From the NCBI GenBank assembly GCA_030637745.1, contig DAOWFX010000071.1, forward strand, positions 1 through 11,977: a DNA stretch of 11,977 nt, in the 5' to 3' direction. The position numbers and the translations under genes were made by a program. The stretch is from JAGLOK01 sp023139005 (GTDB lineage Bacteria > Bacillota > Clostridia > Christensenellales > UMGS416). Positions 1-6,942 of this stretch are shown here, piece by piece. The notes beneath the pieces are model-generated. The model was not told the DNA's origin. It ran no database searches and saw only the letters and a list, made by a program, of their open reading frames with translations. Each line of letters begins with the position of its first letter. The stretch's first letter is position 1.

Positions 1-1136
1 AATACTGATACACATGACAGGATAAATGATATATCATAAATGCAAAGTGGATTAGTGATAACCATCGCAAACATCGCAGCGCCCAGTGAATTGATACCAT
101 TGTACTTTGTTCCCATCATCCTGGATGCAATAAGCATCGCCCACATTAGTGCCGCTCTGACGATGGATATTCTAAATCCAGCCAATAGCATAAACATCAA
201 GATAAGAATAGCACTAATTATCGCTCTAGGGACAATAGGCATCCTTATTCTTTTTGCAAGAAGTTCAAATGCTAATAGTAGTATTCCTATATGCAGACCA
301 CTTGTTGCAAGAAGATGTGATATCCCAAGATCTGAAAAAGCAGACCTTATTTCATATGACAATCCGTCCTTTTGTCCTGTAAGTAGTGCTTTGATTAGGT
401 GCGCTTCATCTCCACTTATTAATCTATCGATTCTTCCGAAAAGTTGCTTTTGATACTTTCTAATGAATGACGAGAAAGAACCGGGCTCATTGCTTTCAAC
501 TATTGATATTGCTCCATAATGTGCGAGCGCTTTGTATGCTGAGTTTGATGAAAGCAAATCTATGCGTTCATCATAAAACCCATACTCCTGACTTCTTGCA
601 GGATACTCGAGTTGCGATTTTATCCTAATAACGCTGTTTTGCATGTAAAATTCGTTTTGCAAAAAAGAACCACTTTGTCCAAAAACAATTAGATTTACCT
701 TTGAACCTATTTCCTGACTCTCATTCTCGTTGGATATAGTTATGTTATCTAGAATTAATTTGATCGAGTTTTCGCTTGTTCGATTCAAAGAGACTATGGT
801 GCCTTCAATAGCATCATGAGCAATGATTTTATCTTGAGGATAATTATTGTACATTAGTATCTGCGTATAGGAAAAGCCAGCAAATAAAACCAACACACAA
901 AGTAATAGTGATATGTTTCTCTTGTATCTTCGCAGAATTAAAATACCCATTATAATCGTTGCCAACAGTATGAATGTTACGGGTATTGGTATAGGGATTT
1001 CTGCTATTGTCTCATATGAAGGGAAAGTGAACAAGCTAACTGCAAGTACAGTGCCAAGGATAAACATTAAAGAGCAAATGAACATAGGAGATTTCTTGGC
1101 TATCCTAAACTCCATTTTTATTTTGCTTTTTATCAT
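1..1136 (-). CDS. comEC: ComEC/Rec2-family DNA uptake channel, N-terminal part (runs off left edge)
   Basis: ComEC forms the inner-membrane channel that carries transforming single-stranded DNA into the cytoplasm. The reverse strand reads open from the ATG at 1136 to the window edge (378 residues), and the C-terminal half is missing. Hydrophobic segments lie near residues 17-36, 52-68 and 75-93, followed by a polar stretch (about 100-215) that fits the DUF4131/OB-like region. The Competence domain then begins: ALLTGQKDGLS (250-260), the signature SHLLATSGLHIGI (273-285), and GFRISIVRAALMW (320-332) with the conserved NPL near 362. The 1136 start overlaps the stop of the hydrolase gene upstream as ATGA. 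It has no clear Shine-Dalgarno, so coupled translation is likely; ATG 1115 is an alternative start. Family identity is secure. Competence function is inferred, since comEC also occurs in species with no known competence. Confidence 0.93.
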   Translation of the reverse strand, partial: MIKSKIKMEFRIAKKSPMFICSLMFILGTVLAVSLFTFPSYETIAEIPIPIPVTFILLATIIMGILILRRYKRNISLLLCVLVLFAGFSYTQILMYNNYPQDKIIAHDAIEGTIVSLNRTSENSIKLILDNITISNENESQEIGSKVNLIVFGQSGSFLQNEFYMQNSVIRIKSQLEYPARSQEYGFYDERIDLLSSNSAYKALAHYGAISIVESNEPGSFSSFIRKYQKQLFGRIDRLISGDEAHLIKALLTGQKDGLSYEIRSAFSDLGISHLLATSGLHIGILLLAFELLAKRIRMPIVPRAIISAILILMFMLLAGFRISIVRAALMWAMLIASRMMGTKYNGINSLGAAMFAMVITNPLCIYDISFILSCVSV

Positions 1137-1852
1137 ATTTTTATAGTTTGACCTCTATCTGATAGTATGCAATGGCTAAAGATTGTTTTGGCTTCACCTA
1201 ATAGTGCGATTTTATCTACCGTTGGAGCAAAGTGTGTTAGCATCAGCCTTTTTACCTTTGCTTTTTTTGCCATGAGTGCTGTTTGCTTTGCACTTGCATG
1301 CGGCGCAGCGGTCCAATGATCTTTCTCTAGAAATGCAGCGTCACACAAGAACAGGTCAGCATCTGATGCAAAATCAATAAGGTTTTCATCATACATCGTA
1401 TCGCCTGAATATACGAATGACTTTCCGTCAAACTCCATTCTAGTTGCATATGATAAAACAGGATGCTTCACTGCCATAAAATATATCTTGATGTTTCCTA
1501 TTGAATAAAACTTTCTATACTCGATTTCATTAATATCAAACATGTCACACCCACCAAGAAGCCATGCTTCTGCCTCTGGTTGATTTGGCATGTAAACCGG
1601 CAATTGATGTTCTCTGCCTGATAACTTCAGGGCATAGCGCATTACCAGCATGTCACTCATATGATCTGAGTGAAGGTGGCTTAGGATGACTGCGTCAAGT
1701 TCTTCTAATGTGCATGTTTTCTGTAGTGCTTGAAGCACACCACTACCGCAATCAAGGAGTATCTTCTTGTCATCGACTTCTAACAGGTAGCCCGAACAAA
1801 CATCGCCCAGTCCGGGGTATGGCCCTGTGTTTCCGATGACTGTGATTTGCAT
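1133..1852 (-). CDS. YhfI-like metallo-beta-lactamase-fold hydrolase
   Basis: A 239-residue single-domain metallo-beta-lactamase-fold protein of the RNase Z-like group, closest in my recognition to Bacillus YhfI. The N-terminus (GNTGPYPGLGDVCSGYLLE) and CGSGVL (35-40) match that subfamily. The two-metal site is complete: H59-x-H61-x-D63-H64, H130 in KHP, D151 in SGDT and H207 in LTHF. H185 in PHASA sits where tRNase Z carries its conserved HST/HEAT histidine, so a phosphodiesterase-type activity is plausible. The long exosite arm of true RNase Z is absent, and the real substrate is unknown. The ATG at 1852 directly follows the TAG of the ECF gene, and the TGA overlaps the comEC start by 4 bp. 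It lies in the cytoplasm, with no signal peptide. Confidence 0.85.
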   Translation of the reverse strand: MQITVIGNTGPYPGLGDVCSGYLLEVDDKKILLDCGSGVLQALQKTCTLEELDAVILSHLHSDHMSDMLVMRYALKLSGREHQLPVYMPNQPEAEAWLLGGCDMFDINEIEYRKFYSIGNIKIYFMAVKHPVLSYATRMEFDGKSFVYSGDTMYDENLIDFASDADLFLCDAAFLEKDHWTAAPHASAKQTALMAKKAKVKRLMLTHFAPTVDKIALLGEAKTIFSHCILSDRGQTIKI

Positions 1853-2374
1853 CTACTTATTACTCTTTGACTTTTCTTTGAGGTTGTTTATTCCATTCAC
1901 TTTTTTTAGTGCTTCTATTAGTAGAGTTCCAAGAATAATTCCAACAACTGCTTGAACAAGATTCCATGGGATTGATAATAAAGCTACACTGATATCAAAA
2001 AAGAATAATTCAAATGCAAAGTATCCTGCAATCATTATTATGGCTCCGCTTGCCATAGCAAGTACTCTATGTATTGTTTTTTGCGGTAAATTCTTGATCA
2101 AAATACCAACAACAAGTCCCATTATACCTTTTATTATCAACGTAGCCGGAATATATATTACATACCCAAGAATAAGATCTGATAATGCTGATCCTATCGC
2201 TGCTGCAACTGCTGCAATTGGTCCTAAAAACCATGCACAAGCATAAATGATTGCATCTCCAGCATGAATATATCCACCTAATCCACTTGGTACCGATAGC
2301 ATTGTTGTAAGCATTATGATTGCTGCAAAAAGTGCCAATATTGTAAGTCTTACTATTTGTTTGTGATTTTTCAT
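1853..2374 (-). CDS. ECF transporter S component (substrate-binding membrane subunit)
   Basis: A 173-residue, very hydrophobic protein with about five to six membrane segments. In energy-coupling factor transporters the S component binds a vitamin or its precursor and docks with the shared EcfT/EcfA1/EcfA2 module, which would be encoded elsewhere. The motif chain HAGDAIIYACAWFLGP (37-52), a glycine/alanine-rich segment, SDLILGYVIYIP (65-76), then TLIIKGIMGLVVG (78-90) is typical of the PF07155/PF12822 S-component group. The substrate cannot be deduced, and I see no riboswitch in the 43 bp upstream. The ATG at 2374 has AGGAG five bases before it. The stop TAG abuts the next ATG. Basic, polar C-terminal tail (KEKSKSNK) is cytoplasmic under the positive-inside rule. 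Confidence 0.82.
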   Translation of the reverse strand: MKNHKQIVRLTILALFAAIIMLTTMLSVPSGLGGYIHAGDAIIYACAWFLGPIAAVAAAIGSALSDLILGYVIYIPATLIIKGIMGLVVGILIKNLPQKTIHRVLAMASGAIIMIAGYFAFELFFFDISVALLSIPWNLVQAVVGIILGTLLIEALKKVNGINNLKEKSKSNK

Positions 2375-2417
2375 GTTTTCTCCTATATTCTTCTTAACTC
2401 ATCTAGTCTCGTTTGAA

Positions 2418-3461
2418 TTATTGTCGCTTTATTCTCTTTGGCTTTTTGCCATATTTTAAGTAATTATAGATTGCATATGCACTGGGTGCTGCAAGGATTG
2501 CGCATAGCCAAAATGTGCCATGCAGACCAAATGTTTGGTAATTGTACAGCCAATAAAAGAGGGCTGAGCAAATAACAGTATGTAAAAATGGATAAAGTAT
2601 AGTATACCCTTTGTTTTTGTTTTCGGGTATAGGTAGCATTAGTACCAGCCATCCTACAAGCAGCCCTGCTGCGTAAAACAATGCAGGCTTTATAAACGAG
2701 CACATGGGTAGTGTTGCAAAGAAAATTATTACTGCGATATATGCTATGATTCCAGCAATAATCGAATATAATGCAAAACTCATTAAATTGAAATAAATTT
2801 TAAATGGATCTATATATCTATTGAAGTGAGATGTCTCATTGTTTTTGATATATATCGCATCCATCGGTACTTCTGTATAGTCAATTTGATCTTTTCTAAA
2901 ATCTAGGAGCATCATATTTTCATACTCAAAGCGCTCCCCCTTGACGCCAAGTATTTTTCTTATAATTGATGTCGGGAATCCCCGCAGACCGCATTGCGTA
3001 TCTCCAAAGGTCAGTCCCGTTAAAAGCTTGAATGTTATAATTGAGAACGTATTTCCAAAAAGATTTGCAAACGGAACATTCTTCCCTTTTAAAAACCTCC
3101 TTGTTCCTAACACAACTTTGTCAGAGTGTTTTTCCAATTCCTCAGCAACTGCTCTTACAGATACTGAAGGATGTTGTCCATCAGAATCACAGCTTATTAC
3201 ACCTGTTAGTCCTTCATAATGATTTAAGGCATAGTTAAATCCTGTTTTCATTGCTCTACCTTTACCTAGATTCACAGCATGTTGAATCAATCTTACCCCT
3301 CTATGTTGGCTTTTTGCCTTATCAAAAATATGCGAAAATTCCTCGCCACTCCCATCATCAACAATCAAGAATTCTTCAAACCCTTCCTTTATCAATGAGT
3401 CGAGGCAATCAAACAGCTTCTCATCAGGTTTGTACGATGGTAGTAATATAATTTGACACAT
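2418..3461 (-). CDS. Family 2 glycosyltransferase with C-terminal membrane domain
   Basis: A 347-residue GT2 enzyme of the dolichol-phosphate mannosyltransferase (DPM1/GtrB-like) type. These transfer a sugar from a nucleotide donor, often to a polyprenyl phosphate, at the inner face of the membrane. The GT-A domain fills residues 1-215: VDDGS (34-38) for nucleotide binding, NLGKGRAMKTG (64-74), the metal-binding DSDGQH (92-97), DTQCGLRG (154-161) and FEYENMML (178-185). Four hydrophobic segments follow (about 226-250, 258-277, 288-306, 315-335), then a lysine/arginine-rich tail. The start at 3461 has AGGAG six bases upstream. It is the first gene of the leftward unit, with a promoter just upstream. 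Donor and acceptor are unknown; it may decorate a lipid carrier or cell-envelope glycan. Confidence 0.88.
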   Translation of the reverse strand: MCQIILLPSYKPDEKLFDCLDSLIKEGFEEFLIVDDGSGEEFSHIFDKAKSQHRGVRLIQHAVNLGKGRAMKTGFNYALNHYEGLTGVISCDSDGQHPSVSVRAVAEELEKHSDKVVLGTRRFLKGKNVPFANLFGNTFSIITFKLLTGLTFGDTQCGLRGFPTSIIRKILGVKGERFEYENMMLLDFRKDQIDYTEVPMDAIYIKNNETSHFNRYIDPFKIYFNLMSFALYSIIAGIIAYIAVIIFFATLPMCSFIKPALFYAAGLLVGWLVLMLPIPENKNKGYTILYPFLHTVICSALFYWLYNYQTFGLHGTFWLCAILAAPSAYAIYNYLKYGKKPKRIKRQ

Positions 3462-3488
3462 TCTATCTCCTAAATAGCTTTTTGCTTT

Positions 3489-3517
3489 ATATTACATTAT
3501 TCTGCAAAAAAAGTCTA
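3489..3517 (-). promoter_or_regulatory. Predicted promoter of the glycosyltransferase-to-comEC unit
   Basis: On the reverse strand a TAGACT -35 (3512-3517) and a TAATAT -10 (3489-3494) are separated by exactly 17 bp, and the -10 is preceded by TG (extended -10). Transcription would start about 20 bp before the ATG at 3461. The -35 is only a 4/6 match, so this is a moderate prediction. Confidence 0.45.
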
Positions 3518-3566
3518 TCGCTACTTCATACTTATTTGCTACTAATTATTCTAATATATATTTAAC

Positions 3567-3595
3567 TTGATATTATCTATTGTTGAACATAAAAT
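3567..3595 (+). promoter_or_regulatory. Predicted promoter of the LiaF-like gene
   Basis: TTGATA (3567-3572), 17-bp spacer and TAAAAT (3590-3595) each match the vegetative consensus at 5 of 6 positions. The expected start lies near 3602, about 40 bases before the ATG at 3643. An AT-rich stretch of about 50 bp separates it from the divergent glycosyltransferase promoter. Confidence 0.55.
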
Positions 3596-3642
3596 AACAA
3601 TGATATAAATAACAATACTATACAAACATAAAGGAGAATACT

Positions 3643-4122
3643 ATGAAGTTATTTGGAGCAGTTTTTTGGGCCGTTATCTTGATTGTAATTGGAATTGTAA
3701 TTATCTTAAATCAAACTTTTGATTGGAGCGTTAGTGTTTTTGCCATAGTTTTTGGAGTAATTTTGATTTTCCTCGGCATATCAGTACTAACTCGTCCTAC
3801 AAATACAGGAATTAATGGTGTGTTTGCAAACGGAAGTATTCAATCATTAAATAAAAATGATAATAGTTTTATTTTTTCAAATGTTACTGTAACCCTTGAT
3901 GGTTATGAAGATGATAATCTTGAAGTGAATAGCATATTTTCAAATGTAAAAATCCATACTAATGGAAAAAGTGTAATAGTAAAATCCAGTGGTGCGTTCT
4001 CAAGCACAGTGTTTCCGGATAGATCTGTTTTGAGTTTTGGCGACAGGATGTATGAACGAGACGGAGAAAACACGATTCATATTAAAACTAGTTGCGTTTT
4101 TGGATCTATAACCATCGAATAA
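3643..4122 (+). CDS. Small LiaF-like membrane protein
   Basis: A 159-residue protein with two membrane helices (about 6-24 and 29-49, joined by a tight turn) and a C-terminal beta-rich soluble domain (about 55-159). The repeated short strands around SNVTVTLDGYE, SIFSNVKIHTN and CVFGSITI resemble the LiaF C-terminal domain (cell wall-active antibiotics response, DUF2154), which belongs to a beta-helix-like fold. In LiaFSR systems LiaF restrains the LiaS histidine kinase under no-stress conditions. No kinase or response regulator gene is adjacent here, so the role is unproven. AAGGAG (3631-3636) sits six bases before the ATG, and a good promoter lies upstream. It appears monocistronic, with a hairpin 4 bp after the stop. 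Fold assignment is moderately confident; function is not. Confidence 0.7.
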   Translation: MKLFGAVFWAVILIVIGIVIILNQTFDWSVSVFAIVFGVILIFLGISVLTRPTNTGINGVFANGSIQSLNKNDNSFIFSNVTVTLDGYEDDNLEVNSIFSNVKIHTNGKSVIVKSSGAFSSTVFPDRSVLSFGDRMYERDGENTIHIKTSCVFGSITIE

Positions 4123-4126
4123 AAGT

Positions 4127-4155
4127 TTTGGCACATATTGCTATGTGCCAAATTT
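4127..4155. terminator. Hairpin after the LiaF-like gene, possible bidirectional terminator
   Basis: A perfect 11-bp stem, TTTGGCACATA (4127-4137) with TATGTGCCAAA (4142-4152), has a 4-base loop and starts 4 bp past the stop codon. On the plus strand only TTT follows before an A run. On the minus strand ACTTTTATT follows. It could therefore end transcription from either side, though weakly by U-tract standards. Confidence 0.55.
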
Positions 4156-4190
4156 AAAAAGAAGGGGAAGTTGATTCGAGTTCTTCTCCT
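4156..4190 (-). terminator. Second hairpin with T tract on the minus strand
   Basis: AGGGGAAG (4163-4170) can pair with CTTCTCCT (4183-4190) in an 8-bp stem with one G-U pair and a 12-base loop. Read leftward, the stem is followed by TCTTTTT. It may be a backup terminator for rsfS transcription that passes the first hairpin at 4209-4243. Confidence 0.4.
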
Positions 4191-4208
4191 CAAATCACTA
4201 TAATGGTA

Positions 4209-4243
4209 TTAAAAAACAAGCAGAAAGAGAATTGCTGCTTGTT
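4209..4243 (-). terminator. Rho-independent terminator of rsfS
   Basis: Read leftward, AACAAGCAG (from 4243) and CTGCTTGTT (ending 4215) form a perfect 9-bp stem with an 11-base loop. A run of six T follows immediately, counting the last two stem bases separately. It begins 41 bp after the rsfS stop and has the classic intrinsic terminator form on this strand only; on the plus strand only AAAATG follows. Confidence 0.75.
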
Positions 4244-4283
4244 AAAATGTCGTTTTATATGTTTATAAGCCTATTGATATATA

Positions 4284-4640
4284 TCAAACTATCGATGGTT
4301 CCGGTATGCTCACTGCATCAGTCCACAATCTTTCCAGGTTATAAAAATCTCTGTCTTCTGTATGGAAAACATGAACTACAATATCCTTCATGTCAATAAT
4401 TACCCATCGTCCAGCAGAAAAGCCTTCCATGGGACCAATTTCTATACTATTATTCTTACAGAAATCATCTACCTCGTCGCAAAGTGCCTTCACCTGCACA
4501 TTGGATCTTCCTGTTGCGATGATAAATGCATCGGCTAAAATTGTTTTTTTCGATATATCCAAGCATACAACATCTGATGCCTTTTTCGCTTTTAAGACTT
4601 CTGTGACCTGTTCTGCCAACTGCTCAATTTTTCTATCCAA
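4284..4640 (-). CDS. rsfS: Ribosomal silencing factor RsfS (Iojap/YbeB family)
   Basis: RsfS binds ribosomal protein uL14 on the large subunit and blocks joining with the small subunit, lowering translation in stationary phase or starvation. The 118-residue length and order of motifs are typical: an N-terminal helix, VVCLDISKKT (24-33), the core AFIIATGRSNVQVKAL (38-53), EGFSAGRWVIIDMKDIVVHVF (72-92) and a YNLERLW box (98-104). The start is TTG at 4640: AAGGAG lies eight bases upstream and no in-frame ATG precedes the conserved region. In many Bacillota rsfS sits with nadD and yqeK; here it stands alone with its own promoter and terminator. Confidence 0.95.
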   Translation of the reverse strand: MDRKIEQLAEQVTEVLKAKKASDVVCLDISKKTILADAFIIATGRSNVQVKALCDEVDDFCKNNSIEIGPMEGFSAGRWVIIDMKDIVVHVFHTEDRDFYNLERLWTDAVSIPEPSIV

Positions 4641-4664
4641 ATTATATTCTCCTTTGTTTTTATC

Positions 4665-4693
4665 ATTCTAACAAATAAAACTATTATTCTCAA
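4665..4693 (-). promoter_or_regulatory. Predicted promoter of rsfS
   Basis: On the reverse strand TTGAGA (4688-4693), a 17-bp spacer and TAGAAT (4665-4670) form a strong vegetative-type promoter (4/6 and 5/6 matches). Transcription would start about 18-20 bp upstream of the TTG codon, leaving just room for the AAGGAG. Confidence 0.6.
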
Positions 4694-4730
4694 CTTATTC
4701 TTTGTAAAGCTTCCCTGTCCATAATGAATA

Positions 4731-4742
4731 CACTATATAGTG
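4731..4742. repeat. Perfect 12-bp palindrome between rsfS and the lipoprotein gene
   Basis: CACTATATAGTG is its own reverse complement. It lies 7 bp upstream of the candidate -35 of the lipoprotein gene and about 40 bp upstream of the rsfS -35 on the other side, so it could be a regulator-binding site. Nothing in the sequence identifies a binding protein, and short AT-rich palindromes arise by chance. Confidence 0.35.
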
Positions 4743-4749
4743 CGACAGC

Positions 4750-4778
4750 TTGAAACAACCCTTTTATTGCAGTATTCT
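4750..4778 (+). promoter_or_regulatory. Candidate promoter of the lipoprotein gene
   Basis: TTGAAA (4750-4755), a 17-bp spacer and TATTCT (4773-4778) are a fair vegetative match. The predicted transcript would carry a leader of about 65 bases before the ATG at 4851. No other gene could drive this one, because rsfS diverges from it. Confidence 0.4.
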
Positions 4779-4850
4779 ATTATTAACAATATAAGTACTT
4801 CTACTACTCTTGTTATCGGTATTTTAATGATGTTTTATAAGGAGCACACC

Positions 4851-5840
4851 ATGAAAAGATGCCTAAATATACTTACTATAATTCTTTTATTAGTCCTTCT
4901 TATTATGGTAGGATGCGAAACGGTTGATGAATCAACATCCATTCAACAAGCTCCTATAAGTACTAGGACAAAAATTGTTAGAGATGAAACGCTCCCAAAG
5001 GATATTATTAAGAGAAGTTCAGAAACTGATATCAGTCCTCCAATATTGCATAGTGATGAATTTGAAAATCCAATAGCTATGCCATACCCACTGAATACTT
5101 CAGGTGGAGAAGATTCACCATTTATCCTCCCTGATGGTAAAACAATGTACTTCTTTTTTACTCCCGATGTAAGAATACCTCCACAAGAACAAGTTATGGA
5201 TGGAACAACCGGCATTTGGGTAACGCATAAGAGTGGTGATACATGGAGCACTCCACAAAGAGTATGGTTACAAGACGTTGGGAAGCTCGCCTTAGATGGT
5301 GCTGCATTTGTTAGGGATAATGAAATATGGTTTGCATCGGCTCGTGAAGGATACACAGGATTGAATATATTTAAAGCTATTTACATGAATAATACATGGA
5401 GTGCATGGAGCTATATAGGCGATCAATTAATGAAAGAATATCGCGTAGGTGAATTGCATATCTATAAAAATGAATTGTATTATCACTCTGACTTGCATGG
5501 AGGCAAGGGAGAGTTTGATATTTGGGTCACAAAACAAGTGGATGGAAAGTGGTCAGAACCCGAAAACCTTGAAAACATCAATACAGAAACGCTCGATGGC
5601 TTTCCATATATATCATCAGATGGGTTGGAGCTATGGTTTACACGTATATACAAAGGAACGCCTGCAATATATCGTTCCTACAGAGTTGATGGTATATGGC
5701 AAGAAGCTGAATTGATTGTGTCTCAATTTGCAGGAGAGCCTACATTAGATGATGAAGGCAACTTATACTTCACCCATCACTTCTATGAAAATGGTGAAAT
5801 GATAGAAGCAGATATATATGTTGCTTATAAAAAGAAATAA
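4851..5840 (+). CDS. Secreted lipoprotein with PD40/beta-propeller-like repeats
   Basis: A 329-residue predicted lipoprotein. A lysine/arginine start and hydrophobic stretch (5-20) lead to the lipobox MVGC, so C22 is the likely lipidated residue and the protein is anchored outside the membrane. The mature part holds repeated blades of the PD40/WD40-like type: SPFILPDGKTMYFF, FVRDNEIWFASARE, HIYKNELYYHSDLHG, GFPYISSDGLELWFTR and EPTLDDEGNLYFTHH, often followed by IW/DIWV and by DGxW segments. This points to a beta-propeller that binds proteins or glycans; no catalytic motif is seen. The reading frame extends upstream to a GTG at 4740, but AAGGAG six bases before the ATG at 4851 and the signal peptide fix the start there. 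It ends 3 bp from the convergent LacI-family gene. Confidence 0.8.
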   Translation: MKRCLNILTIILLLVLLIMVGCETVDESTSIQQAPISTRTKIVRDETLPKDIIKRSSETDISPPILHSDEFENPIAMPYPLNTSGGEDSPFILPDGKTMYFFFTPDVRIPPQEQVMDGTTGIWVTHKSGDTWSTPQRVWLQDVGKLALDGAAFVRDNEIWFASAREGYTGLNIFKAIYMNNTWSAWSYIGDQLMKEYRVGELHIYKNELYYHSDLHGGKGEFDIWVTKQVDGKWSEPENLENINTETLDGFPYISSDGLELWFTRIYKGTPAIYRSYRVDGIWQEAELIVSQFAGEPTLDDEGNLYFTHHFYENGEMIEADIYVAYKKK

Positions 5841-5843
5841 TTA

Positions 5844-6848
5844 TTACATTTTATTTGGAACAAATGATTCCCTATAAACAATGTTCCCCTTAATGATTTG
5901 ATGTTTTTTCGTTTTCTTACCATCAAAGACATCCAACAATGTCTTAACTGCACTTTCACAGAGTATTTCTATTTTATTGTCTATAGAAGTCAACGCCGGT
6001 GTTGAACACTCGGCTAAGACTGAGTTATTAAATCCAACAACAACAACTTGTCGGGGTACGCGTATCCTCTTTTTAGTTAGTGATTTCATCGCGCCTACAG
6101 CTAGTACATCCTCTGCTGCGATAATTGCTGAAAATTGAATATCATTTTCAATTACACGATCAACTGCATCCTTTACACTATCAAGCGTTCTATCACATTT
6201 TACTATCAACTGTTCATTGATTGGTATATTCGATTCAGTGAGCCCTCTTAAATAGCCATTTTTCTTGTTAATTCCACTTAACGACTCAACATCATAAATA
6301 TATAAGATTTCTTTGTGATTATCTTCTACTAATTTCTTCACACAAGTATAAACAGATTCTTCTTCATCGCAAGAGACAGAATAGGTGTTTTCATAATCAT
6401 AGGTACCGTTGATAATCATTACCGGAATCGTTTCTGCCGCTTCTTTGATGTGGGAATTGTCATCCTTTTCTTGAAAAACAGAACCTACGAGAATCATCGC
6501 ATCCACTCTCTTTGAAAGCAAGACGTTGATGGCTTTTTTCTTGTCTTTTAAGTCCTTTCCTGTGCAGCACAATATCGCATCATAGCCATTGCTTCTCAGT
6601 TCCTTTTCGATGATTGAAACAGCTTTTGCATAATGCTTGTCTGCAACGTCTGAACACAAAACGCCCACCATCTTAATAGAGTTGAGACCCAGTGCTCTTG
6701 CAAATGCATTGGGTGTATACCCCATATCCTGCATTACTTTCAACACTTTATCTTGTGTTTTTGGACTTACATTCCCTTTATTATTGATGATTCTTGAAAC
6801 TGTCGCAATTGAAACACCCGCTTCTTTTGCGATATCGTATATATTCAT
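5844..6848 (-). CDS. LacI/GalR-family transcriptional regulator
   Basis: A 334-residue LacI-type regulator of standard length. The N-terminal helix-turn-helix is textbook: IYDIAKEAGVSIATVSRIIN (3-22), VSPKTQDKVLKVMQDMGY (27-44), then the hinge PNAFARAL (46-53). The effector domain, a periplasmic-binding-protein fold, runs from about residue 58 and includes the family-typical AIIAAEDVLAVGAM and PALTSIDN segments. The chosen start is ATG 6848, with GAGG five bases upstream; an in-frame GTG two codons earlier overlaps that site. It diverges from uxaC, so regulation of uronate use, and of itself, through the TGTAAG/CTTACA site is likely but inferred. The inducer is unknown. There is no terminator in the 3-bp gap to the convergent lipoprotein gene. 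Confidence 0.92.
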   Translation of the reverse strand: MNIYDIAKEAGVSIATVSRIINNKGNVSPKTQDKVLKVMQDMGYTPNAFARALGLNSIKMVGVLCSDVADKHYAKAVSIIEKELRSNGYDAILCCTGKDLKDKKKAINVLLSKRVDAMILVGSVFQEKDDNSHIKEAAETIPVMIINGTYDYENTYSVSCDEEESVYTCVKKLVEDNHKEILYIYDVESLSGINKKNGYLRGLTESNIPINEQLIVKCDRTLDSVKDAVDRVIENDIQFSAIIAAEDVLAVGAMKSLTKKRIRVPRQVVVVGFNNSVLAECSTPALTSIDNKIEILCESAVKTLLDVFDGKKTKKHQIIKGNIVYRESFVPNKM

Positions 6849-6914
6849 ATACACCTCAATACCTGATAATGTAGTACATTTTGCAAGTTCACAAAAATAT
6901 TTATTACTATATCA

Positions 6915-6942
6915 TTTGATTATTATATAATATATTATCAAA
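6915..6942. repeat. AT-rich imperfect inverted repeat in the lacI-type/uxaC intergenic region
   Basis: TTTGAT at 6915-6920 and ATCAAA at 6937-6942 flank a purely A/T centre. The two arms are an imperfect palindrome covering the likely -10 region of the LacI-family gene. It may be a second operator or simply an AT-rich, easily melted promoter core. Confidence 0.3.

Noticed and set aside
40..453. Open frame of 137 codons on the plus strand, and another at 913-1146
   Set aside because: Both lie antisense to the ComEC reading frame, whose motifs are unmistakable. Neither has a ribosome binding site or recognisable protein features.
2375..2417. Possible vitamin riboswitch before the ECF S component
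   Set aside because: The gap is only 43 bp, has no conserved aptamer element or strong hairpin, and the gene is internal to an operon.
2464..2703. Minus-strand 79-codon frame inside the glycosyltransferase gene, and plus-strand frames at 2941-3451
   Set aside because: They are alternative frames of a well-supported gene and have no ribosome binding site or motif of their own.
4740..4850. Upstream GTG extension of the lipoprotein gene
   Set aside because: It would bury the lipoprotein signal peptide inside the protein and overlap its own candidate promoter. The ATG at 4851 has a strong AAGGAG at proper spacing.
6849..6854. GTG start two codons upstream for the LacI-family gene
   Set aside because: The GTG overlaps the GAGGTG ribosome binding site; ATG 6848 gives the usual LacI-type N-terminus and correct spacing.
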